Source of the DNA: Russula earlei
Lineage: Eukaryota; Basidiomycota; Agaricomycetes; Russulales; Russulaceae
Assembly (NCBI GenBank): GCA_025769875.1
Contig: JAGFNK010001289.1
Location: 1 to 11,497, forward strand
Reading direction: 5' to 3'
Length of the DNA: 11,497 bases
Shown in pieces: positions 1-7,301 of the stretch. Within the stretch, counting starts at the first letter, position 1, and each line of letters begins with the position of its first letter. The notes beneath the pieces were generated by a model. The model had not been told where the DNA came from. It was given only the letters and a program-made list of their open reading frames with translations, and made no database searches. A program made the position numbers and the translations under genes.

Positions 1-2
1 AA

Positions 3-1084
3 GCAGCCAATTCTATTAAGCCCATGCATGAGAAGGGTCCTATCAAGACTGGACCTATGTGCAAATCAAAATGGCAAAGGGTACGAAATTTTTTTGCTTT
101 GCCATATCATGCAGCTAACATCGTCTACTACTAGATGAAGAAGGAGCACTTGGTAATCGTTGCTCTCGAGAATGAGTCCGGGGTTGGGCACCTATGGACT
201 GATGAGAATGGAATTGTTGTTCCACCTGAAATGGAATTGGTGTGGAGTGATCTAGTCAAGGTGCGTACATAACATCTAATTTGTCAATGCCATCTGATCA
301 TTAGTAGAATAATCAAGAATACAAGAAGTACAGGGATAAAGGCTGGCCACATCGCAGCATCATGAAATCTCTGATGCCATCAAGTGCAAGAGGCCAACAT
401 TCATATCGGGGCATGCAGTCGACAGCCCATTTTACTCCCCCTCAGTCATCTGCGTCGCTGTCCCCCAATCCCAATTTGTTTGAACATCAAAGTGGGGACT
501 CCTTGTCATCTCTGGCGCCAGATCGCCCTTCCTCCTCATCCAGTGTCCTTCATTCCAAACACAAAGTATCTCAGGTCAAGGATGTCGCCTCCGAAACATC
601 TTCCTCATTTACCAAAAAACTCAAGTCTGATTCCAGGGCAGTTGCTGTCCACGGCATGCAGTCAACCATGGAGAGGTTTGCCGATAACTTCAACTCAACC
701 ATGCATGCATTCATTGCTTCATCCCCACCTCCAATGTTGCTGGCACTCCCCCCACTCCCAATGCCGCTGGCACTCCCCTCAAACCCAGCCCCAGCCCCAC
801 CTCTGGCCATGCATATGCCACCTTCAAATGACATCATAACTATCTCAGCACTTCCCGAGACCACCCATCGGTCACTGGCAATTCAACATCTTACCAAGGA
901 TATTGAACTGAATGGTGACTGGCTCTCCATGGATGATGTTGTCCCTGTGATCAATATCTTGGGATCTTGTGACATCGTGCGCATAGACAGTTATATTGTG
1001 CTTATGACTAATGGGTCAGTGTTGTCGTGCAAGATTGCACGCAACTACATCAAGGATCTATTGGAGAAGGCCAGGACATCCTGA
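3..1084 (+). CDS. Myb/SANT-like DNA-binding protein of a PIF/Harbinger element (5' partial)
   Basis: This is the DNA-binding partner protein that PIF/Harbinger transposons encode beside the transposase; in known elements such proteins bind the terminal repeats and help transposase import. The start lies left of the window. I read three exons, 3-80, 135-260 and 308-1084, joined in frame across introns 81-134 (GTACG...CTAG, branch-like GCTAAC at 114-119) and 261-307 (GTGCGT...TAG), giving 326 residues. The first 100 or so residues match the fungal Myb/SANT-like domain (Myb_DNA-bind_3): SKWQR, then HLVIVALENESGVG, then ENGIVVPPEMELVWSDLV and EYKKYRDKGWPHRSIM. A Ser/Pro-rich linker follows, with a Pro/Leu/Ala-rich stretch around 729-825. 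The C-terminal 75 residues form a compact block typical of these proteins. No stop or frameshift is seen, unlike the transposase. It ends 110 bp before the convergent transposase. The family call is solid; the function is inferred from the family. Confidence 0.8.
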
Positions 1085-1193
1085 CTGTAGTTGTACTTCT
1101 ACAGTAGTCACCCATCACACGCATGTATCGTAATTTGTTGAATGCCATGAAGTGTTCTTTCATTTTCTGAAAACATGTGGACATGTGTCTGAA

Positions 1194-2615
1194 CTAAATA
1201 CCTGCTGTGCGATCCTCAAGTGTTTTCTGATACTGCTCCCACATCTCACCTGCAATCCTGTCTCGCCTGATATTTGCTTGCTCCCTCTCATAGTGCATCA
1301 CTACCCCTCTTCCCAGTTCACCAGCCGCTTCATGATGACCCATCTGAGGGTCTACCCTGTCATCAAATACATCAATCTCACTGTGATCATAATGGCGAAT
1401 AAAATTGTGAAGGGCTGCAAGTGCCGATGGGATGCGCGCTTGAATGTCCATGTTATACTCAGGGGGGGTACCGAAGGATTTTGAAACACCGCTTGAGAAT
1501 CCCAAACATACGCTCTATGATGTTGTGAGCTTGAGCATGGCGCAGATTGAATAATTCCTGGGGTGTGCGTGGCCTAGGACAAGCATAAAAATTAGTGAGA
1601 AGATGGGAAAGAAAGAGAGAACGCACCGTATGCCAGCATGACCCCACTCAGATAGATGATATCTTACACCTTGATAAGGAACAAGCAGTGTGTTTGATGA
1701 GGCAAAGCCTGCATCAGCAAGATAGTATTTCCCTCTTGGGATGGGGAAATCGGAATGATGGGCATCATGGAAAAGAGTTGAGTCGGCGGTGGAGCCCTCC
1801 CAACCAGTCAAAAGATATGTGAAGCGGAGGTCAAATGAACAAGCAGCAAGGCAGTTCTGTGAGAGAACGCTGTTGTGGTCTCTTGTTGCATTGCGCTCTG
1901 TGGCAGTGGAGTAATAACCAATGTGGGTGCCGTCGATAGCACCCAGGGCATCCTTGAAAAAGGGAAAAATTTTGGGATTCCCTTGGATAAAGGAGTGAGG
2001 AGGGGAATCAGCATCAGGAAGCTGTACAAAGGTGGTGTAGAAAGGGGGGGTTGCAAGAACTCCATGTATCTTTTTAAAATATCTGGATATCCATCAGAAG
2101 ATATATAGAAGGAAACCATGGGATATGTACTTTGAGACCGTGCTTGGTGACCACTGAAAATGCTCTCCAATATTTGCTGTTGACAGCCTGGTGGAAGCGG
2201 CATAGAGAAATATGGCAACCTGTTCTTCAATTCAGACATGCTGAGATGATGCAACACCAAAGTTGTGGAAAGTCTGCTGGAGCTTGTGAAACACATGTTT
2301 ATGGACCCCAAGTTCATTCCAGATGCGTTCTGGGTGGCCGGTGAGTAGTTCATGGACCCAGGCAAGACCAGTGAGGGCAGAGGTGTGATATGGAATAGGA
2401 GGAGAACAGGGTTTGAGTATTGACAGTATGGCCTGGAAGCCATAAAGGGCATAACCTGTAAAATATAAAATCATTAGAAGTTGTTGGCGTTGCCGTTGTA
2501 CCTGCAGATACAGCCTCTCCTGATCAAGGTAATCAGCCATAGCATTGACCAGGGGACGGACAGTGACAACTTGAAATCGGGGGGTAAAAATATCAGCCAT
2601 GACTCGGAGGGGCAT
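1194..2615 (-). pseudogene. PIF/Harbinger DDE transposase, disabled by a TGA and a frameshift
   Basis: Cut-and-paste transposase of the DDE_4/PIF-Harbinger family. The reading runs from ATG 2613-2615 in exons 2615-2131, 2082-1627 and 1573-1194, with introns 2083-2130 and 1574-1626 (the latter with a CTAAT branch site). The N-terminal helix region is recognisable from YHTSALTGLAWVHELL and the ELGVHKHVF segment. Catalytic residues remain: D in IDGTHI (codon 1932-1934), D in LADAGF (1713-1715) and E in IIERMFG (1513-1515). There are 48 residues between the second D and the E, as usual for this superfamily. Two lesions are visible. An in-frame TGA at 2232-2234 is followed in the same frame by conserved IEEQVAIFLYAAS. 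A run of 7 C (plus strand G, 1462-1468) shifts the frame before EYNMDIQARIPSALAALHNF; six would keep it open. The last segment ends at TAG 1194-1196. Inactive as written unless the homopolymer is a sequencing error and the TGA is tolerated. Confidence 0.85.
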
Positions 2616-2639
2616 AAAAAGTTTTTGGGCGCATCAGTC

Positions 2640-3660
2640 ATTACAACGACAGATATGTGAATTACAGTTAACAGACAAAGACAACTGATATTAGTTAATC
2701 ATATGACATGTCACTGCCATCACACCTGTCACTCCTGTCACTCCCGGCTAATCCCGAAATTCAAGTTCCAAGTTCAGTTTCAAGAAATCTCGGTTGCTGT
2801 ATGGGGCCTAAGGTATTTGGCGAGCGCGCAGCAAACACATGTCGAAGGACTCGGACAAGCCATTTTCTTTTTTCCTTTCGTACGTACCGCCTTTCCCCCC
2901 GACAGCAGCTTACCCCGCCATCGCCCAGTTCGCCGACACAAACGCCCCGATGTGCGCAATCGCGCCTTCGAGTTGCCCGCCAAGCCACCTCTGCCATCAC
3001 ATCATCCCTTTATCCACGTGCTCGAACCTCATCGTAGAGCAGCATTTAGTACGTAGCCGTCCTTTACTTTAGCTTCAATACCTACCCCATCGTCGTCGCT
3101 TTCCGCCTCATCCCCTATCCTCGTTATAGTGCGTTCTTCGACTTTGCCCTGATGCCCCCCTCTCGCTATGAACCGGAGGTGCTGCCAGCTGTACAAACAG
3201 GGCTCCTGACCATGAGCAGCTTGCACCTCGCGATCTAAACTCCCTGTCTCTCGCTCCGATTCCCTGCAGGCCGTCGCGCTTCCCCCGCTCTCTGCCAAAA
3301 GCATTCCTCCCGACCAAATCTCCCTCTCCTCTCCTTCTTGTCGCCGTTCGACTCCCCCACTCCTTTGCACCGTCTCGCCCTCCCTTAGGCAACCCTGCGC
3401 TTACATTGCTTGACTCCTCGCATCCGCCCTTGTCCATCCGTCTCGTACGTGCCGCCGCCGCCGCCCCATCTGCTGCCCTTTCCGCGCGTCCTCTCGTCAG
3501 CGACCATGCTGCGCCTGCCTTTGTGCAGTATCGCTTCCCCTACCCCCCTTCTCTCTTTGTTTTCTCGTTCTTAGCATACTCGTTCCCGAACAGCTTTAAC
3601 CTGCAGCGTCGATCTACAGTAGCGTCGTCTTTGGACCAAGACCACTAGAGTTTCAACATC
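2640..3660. other. Gene-free CpG-rich, pyrimidine-rich region
   Basis: No gene recognised. From about 2820 the DNA becomes CpG-rich (19 CpG in 2881-3060), and the + strand becomes strongly C/T-rich from about 3250 to 3560. Reading frames of 80-117 codons exist on both strands, but they are low-complexity products of the base composition, they overlap, and none shows a known domain or a convincing intron set. A possible start is ATG 2839 (MSKDSDKPF...), open to 3072 without recognisable similarity. This could be the CT-rich promoter or leader of a lost gene, or a decayed host gene. It is compositionally unlike the transposons on either side. Confidence 0.4.
3451..3465. repeat. (GCC)5 microsatellite
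   Basis: Five tandem GCC units inside the pyrimidine-rich stretch. Any reading frame crossing it gains a run of alanine, which explains the alanine-rich hypothetical peptide there. Confidence 0.85.
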
Positions 3661-4553
3661 AATGGGGACAGTCATTATTATTTCCGATAGAGAGGTCGTA
3701 TACATATTGATTCCCCAAAGTGTGCCCTTTGAGCGCGGCAGTTGAGGCACGGAATGGAACGAGCTGATCAACAGTATCGTCGAGTCACTAGTCCATAGGC
3801 TGAAGTGAACCAACTGGCTGGCCAGGCATGTCCAAGTTCTTGCCAATTCCACAAACATGTGTAGACTTGTGCCCCGCGTCCGGCAAGCAAGGAATCAGCC
3901 GGCGCAGCAACCCCAATTGCACCGTCATTCCCTCGCAGCTCTAGGCCCTCATTTTTGTGTCTTTATGCCCCCCGCATTCATACCGCTACCCACGTCATCT
4001 AGAACGAGGCCGCTTCATTCTGCGTGTAGCCATCACTGATGTATTTGTGGGGTGGATAGAGTGCCACAGCGCCGCAGAACTGCCCAATGGGCAACTCGGT
4101 GGAGTGGCTGTCACGGCCCACTTGCGGCCACACACTGGCCACTAGGTGTTTGACCCTGATGGCACATCATGACCATCATGATGACGACTGATGGCAAAAT
4201 ATCCGAGCGTGATATCTGCGTTGGCAGGTTTGCTTTGTCATGATAACGAGAACAGGTTTGCCCCACCTCCCAGCGGATGTGGATCCACTATTGAAGAAAT
4301 GAGGGCCCAAAGGCGGGTCAACGCGACTCCGTAATCACTGGGAAGAACGCACGCCTTGCCCGGTCGGACTTGGAAAGGTTTTATATATATTTCAAGTTAT
4401 GGATTGAGTACTTGCTATCATTTGATGAGGTGGGAGCACTGTGGCACCGGCAGTGCGGGAGTTTTGAGGCGCTTGGGACTCTAAACGCTCAAACGCATAA
4501 ACGATGGATGATGGGGGCTTCCAATCCTCCCCGGTATCCCGAGGGTCGAGGAG
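3661..4553. other. Intergenic region upstream of the secreted-protein gene
   Basis: No convincing gene; the reading frames are shorter than about 65 codons apart from one minus frame without recognisable similarity. A short direct/inverted ATCATG cluster (about 4167-4183) and a TTTTATATATAT stretch near 4379-4390 are visible. The 3' part probably contains the upstream regulatory sequence of the gene starting at 4702. Confidence 0.4.
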
Positions 4554-4559
4554 TATAAG
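4554..4559 (+). promoter_or_regulatory. TATA box of the small secreted protein gene
   Basis: TATAAG lies 148 nt before the ATG at 4702. The spacing would give a leader of roughly 115-120 nt if transcription starts about 30 nt downstream. The call rests on motif and position only. Confidence 0.5.
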
Positions 4560-4701
4560 AACGGACAAAGGAGGCGGGTTTGACCCTCACACCCGAGAGC
4601 TGTGCTCCCCATTCGTTCCACGCGGCTTGGTACTGGTTACCGGCATTTTCACACCCTTGCAGACTTTTTCGTATATTTGAATTGACGATACCACGCACCA
4701 G

Positions 4702-5158
4702 ATGCGTCCGTTGCCCATCGTTGCCCTTTTCTGCTTCGCCGTTGGCATCGCTCCGTCGTTCGCGCTCCCATCAACCGTCGTTCCGTATGTTTTTCAAGTT
4801 TTGTCGAATCCTCAAAATTGAGTTTACGTTGCAGACGTGGATTAGAGACGGCGATAAGAAAGATAAGGGACCCTGTTTCGTATGCTTTTCAAGTTTTGTC
4901 GAATCCCCAAAATTGAGTTTACCTTGCAGACGTGAGAAGCAGCTTGAGAAGAAGAAACCAAAAGATCGTCACCCCAGCCCTGCGCTAAAGGGAAAAGGGG
5001 CGCAGCCGAGTGAGCCGAAGATTCTCTTTCCGAAAGTAGAGGACCACGATGAGCCAAAGGAAAGCGGAAGCGGGGTGCGGAAGCATCGCCCTGTTCTCCG
5101 CCGTCCTTCCAAGGGACGTTCATCAACTTTGGATCCGATAGTGGAGGAATCCGCCTAG
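4702..5158 (+). CDS. Small secreted basic protein, 3 exons, twin introns
   Basis: Unrecognised protein of 118 residues, predicted to be exported. Exons are 4702-4784, 4835-4879 and 4930-5158, and the introns 4785-4834 and 4880-4929 are both GTATG...TTGCAG, 50 nt, phase 2. Each exon uses a different frame, so no single open frame shows the protein. Residues 1-21 are a clear signal peptide: an N-terminal Arg, a hydrophobic core (IVALFCFAVGIA), and a small-residue SFA site with likely cleavage after A21. The mature part is hydrophilic, rich in Lys, Arg, Pro and Glu, and lacks cysteine, with basic patches at residues 50-56 (KKKPKDR) and 93-106. It is therefore not a cysteine-rich effector or hydrophobin. 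The start is supported by the TATA box, the signal peptide and the lack of another ATG that fits. The two introns are 94% identical, whereas the exons after them are not. Exon 2 is 45 nt and symmetric, so skipping it keeps the frame. Effector-like or cell-wall roles are possible but unproven. Confidence 0.72.
4780..4934 (+). repeat. Two near-identical intron copies, 95 nt apart
   Basis: 4785-4834 and 4880-4929 match at 47 of 50 positions. The differences are 4790/4885 T/C, 4812/4907 T/C and 4828/4923 G/C. Similarity extends 5 nt upstream (GTTCC against GTTTC) and 5 nt downstream (ACGTG in both) and then stops: the following exon sequences are clearly different. The repeated block is thus the intron plus a few exon bases, not a long tandem duplication. 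Confidence 0.92.
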
Positions 5159-5177
5159 AGAGTAGGACAGTAGATAC

Positions 5178-5185
5178 TATTAAAA
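5178..5185 (+). terminator. Possible poly(A) signal region
   Basis: TATTAAAA begins 20 nt after the stop of the secreted-protein gene and is the nearest A-rich element. Fungal poly(A) signals are loose, so this is a weak call. Confidence 0.25.
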
Positions 5186-5221
5186 CGGCCGAGTGCTATG
5201 ACATATGCATGTGTTCGTGAA

Positions 5222-5372
5222 ACCGCGGTTCCTGCCCCACTATGACACCATGTGACCTTCGGGAAACCGGCCCGGCCCGGTTCATGAATTTCATAGACCG
5301 GTCTGTTGCGGTTGCCCCACGGTCACTGGACCAGATCAGACCAGTTTATAACCGGTCCAGACACATTTATAA
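5222..5372. repeat. CCGG-rich inverted-repeat cluster
   Basis: Repeated CCGG/ACCGGT units: ACCGCGGT near 5222, AACCGGCCCGGCCCGGTT at 5264-5281 (arms AACCGG/CCGGTT), AGACCGGTCT near 5296 and AACCGGTCC near 5350. The cluster is self-complementary at several scales and could be the end of a small non-autonomous transposon, although no target duplication was found. Confidence 0.45.
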
Positions 5373-5400
5373 TGATGTAATGTAACATTAGGGGCATTCC

Positions 5401-5447
5401 AAGTAGCCACTTATTGGGCACTTATTTTGTTAAATAAGTACTACTCT
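5401..5447. repeat. Imperfect inverted repeat
   Basis: AGTAGCCACTTATT near 5402-5415 is nearly the reverse complement of AAATAAGTACTACT near 5433-5446, with an internal loop. A further ACTTATT copy lies in the loop. It may be a hairpin or a terminal-repeat remnant. Confidence 0.4.
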
Positions 5448-5559
5448 GAAACCCCCCTCCCAAGAATTCAACGATAAGTAGCAAATACAGTAATGACTTA
5501 ATTTGAGCATCCATGGGTCCGGCATTCCCTTTGGCACCACATACTGAGTTCGAATTGCA

Positions 5560-6329
5560 AAGTTGACTCAGAAAGATTGAAGTTGTCACAGTGTGCTGTT
5601 TGCCATGCCTGCCACATCAAAATGGACATGCATTCTCAAGGATCTCTTGAACTATCATGTCCAGCAGAAGTGGGCTTGTACAAGAGAGGAGACAGAGAGA
5701 AAAGGGAAGTCTTGAGAGTCATTCACACAGGCAGATGGAGACAAAAGGGGAAACATGGGCACAAAAACTTGTTATTCAGAATAGTAGCTACTGGTCCTTA
5801 TGTACTGTAGCTAATGTGAGAGGGAACTGGGTAACCATCCTCAGTCAAAGCATCTTGAGCGAGTCTTTGACCTTGTGCACACATGATCCCATCATCACAA
5901 AGGGGGGTGCATGTTCTGAGGTGTTGGAATGTGTTGGAATGTGGGCACAGTGTGGGGAATGCATCATCACATGGTGTTGCCAGGCATTGGCCATGTTCCT
6001 GCTATTGAGGGGTAAAAAGTATTGCAGGGATCAGGTATGGACCAGGTATGGATGCATGCATATTTTTGGTGATCACAGCATTAAGGTGACAGGTGTAATG
6101 AAGCTAGGCTTTGAAAGAATATAGTAGGATGCTGTATGTACTGTAAAGGGTAGATGAAGTGTTACTAGTGGCAATGAGTGGGCACTAGTTGGTGTGGCCA
6201 AAATGCTGTGCAAGGGTGGTCGTCCGGCTTTCAAGCATTGGGGGGCTTTTGCCCAATGAGGCAGTGATGGGTGGGCGTGCTTGTGTGTGGGGGTGGTAGC
6301 ATGACGCTCCTCATGTTTCCTTGACACAG
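5560..6329. other. CpG-depleted transposon-derived DNA, no gene identified
   Basis: Only one CpG is present in 5581-6180, while TpG and CpA are abundant, the pattern of long-methylated transposon DNA. The longest frame (5657-6124, +) has no recognisable domain. The stretch ends in a splice-acceptor-like TTGACACAG at 6321-6329 leading into the conserved exon at 6330, so part of it may be the decayed intron and 5' portion of the accessory gene. Small tandem repeats occur: GTGTTGGAAT twice at 5921-5940, and CAGGTATGGA twice near 6032-6053. Confidence 0.5.
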
Positions 6330-7027
6330 ACCTTCAAGGGAAAATGGAACAAGGAGGTGGTTGACCTGCTCATGACAGCTTTTATCACAGATGTCAAAAA
6401 GGGAGCATATCAGCCTGTCCAGCACAATTGGACACAGATGACCAAGGATAATGTAAGGAAGAGGTGCCAGAGCAAGCTATATCACACACAGTACATTTGC
6501 CAGACAGGAAAGCACCCTTTCCATAGACATACTACAGAAGGAGGAGGATATGTGAGTTTACAGCCACAGAGACTCAGAAACATGGAAGCATGTGGGCATA
6601 TTGCTGGATGCCCTTGGCCCTCGGGGTACAAGTGATGATGAGACCGATGACAATCCAAACCATTCAAATCAAGACTCATGCTTTAAGACCCTCTGGCATC
6701 TTGATATGGGTTTTTCTGAATCCTGCCATGGCCGACATATGGGCAGCGGTGGAATCATATCCATTGTCTCTCTGCCCCTCATGTGGAAACCAGTCTTTCA
6801 AATGCATTGCAAAGGCCAAAAGTGTCAGCAAGCATGCACCGCTGCCAGGTCTTCCATTGAACTTTTACAACCCACAGTGGTTGCCAAAAAGTCCTCCCCA
6901 CTTTCAGAAGCTTGTAAAGGCAGAGTTCCCTCTTCCCATCCTGGTGAGTTATCATTTCATTTATTATCAGAAGCTTCACATCTTTACTTAGGCCCCCTAC
7001 AAAAGCGACTACATGGGGCAGATATAG
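6330..7027 (+). pseudogene. Transposon accessory gene with GTSDDETDD motif, decayed
   Basis: I recognise this as a protein type found repeatedly in mushroom genomes in transposon context, function unknown. The conserved 3' part reads TFKGKWNKEVVDLLM and then GAYQPVQHNWTQMTKDNVRKR. TWKHVGILLDALGPRGTSDDETDD follows in a second frame. A third frame holds GFLNPAMADIWAAVESYP, then SFKCIAKAKSVSKHAPLPG, LNFYNPQWL and FPLPIL. An intron at 6944-6991 (GTGAGT...TTAG, 48 nt) joins to APYKSDYMGQI and TAG 7025-7027. Two +1 shifts separate the frames: one near the AAA before ACATGG (about 6579-6582), one in the T5 run at 6711-6715. Both are explained by a single extra base. The 5' part is not identified. 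The gene converges on the Tnp2 transposase, suggesting it belongs to the same element. No catalytic motif is seen. Confidence 0.65.
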
Positions 7028-7301
7028 GACGAAATTTCTGGTCCAAGCATGGTTAGATTGCAATTTTCCCTCTTGTGTCTTCCATTACTTACCGTACCTT
7101 ACAGGTTCTATGTGATGTGAGCAATGTATGTGTGGCATAGATATGGGTAATGAAGGATTCGCATCGTATCATCGTTGTCGGGTGACTTGATATGAAATGA
7201 TATACTACATCCGAGTTACATCTGAGTGTCAAGAACTAGAGGGATCTGCAACACTTGTCTCAATGGTGCTGAGGCCTGTCAAAAGTCCTGAAAACTAATG
7301 G
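7028..7301. other. Spacer between convergent transposon genes
   Basis: No gene. It lies between the 3' ends of the accessory gene and the Tnp2 transposase and probably carries the poly(A) sites of both. Confidence 0.5.

Larger units (their letters stand above)
1..2640. mobile_element. PIF/Harbinger DNA transposon, left end outside window
   Basis: The Myb/SANT-like gene and the DDE transposase lie tail to tail with a 109-bp gap, the standard two-gene content of PIF/Harbinger elements. The left terminus is not in the window, so the terminal inverted repeat cannot be paired and the right end is only approximate. The AT-rich stretch after 2616 probably holds the transposase promoter and right terminus. 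I found no convincing TTA/TAA target duplication because one side is missing. Confidence 0.7.

Noticed and set aside
2456..2501. Possible intron near the start of the Harbinger transposase
   Set aside because: Splice-like ends exist, but removal (46 nt) breaks the frame that leads into YHTSALTGLAWVHELL; reading straight through keeps it.
2703..3437. Several overlapping 80-117 codon frames on both strands
   Set aside because: Low-complexity Pro/Ser/Arg products of skewed base composition, mutually overlapping, no family match seen.
4580..5158. Single-exon 192-codon reading frame on +
   Set aside because: It reads through both twin introns and misses the signal peptide; the three-exon model explains the TATA box, the signal peptide and the matched splice sites.
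5921..5940. CRISPR-like or satellite array
   Set aside because: Only two 10-nt copies without spacers, in an evidently eukaryotic sequence.
5657..6124. 155-codon frame on +
   Set aside because: No recognisable domain, in CpG-depleted transposon DNA with few chance stops.
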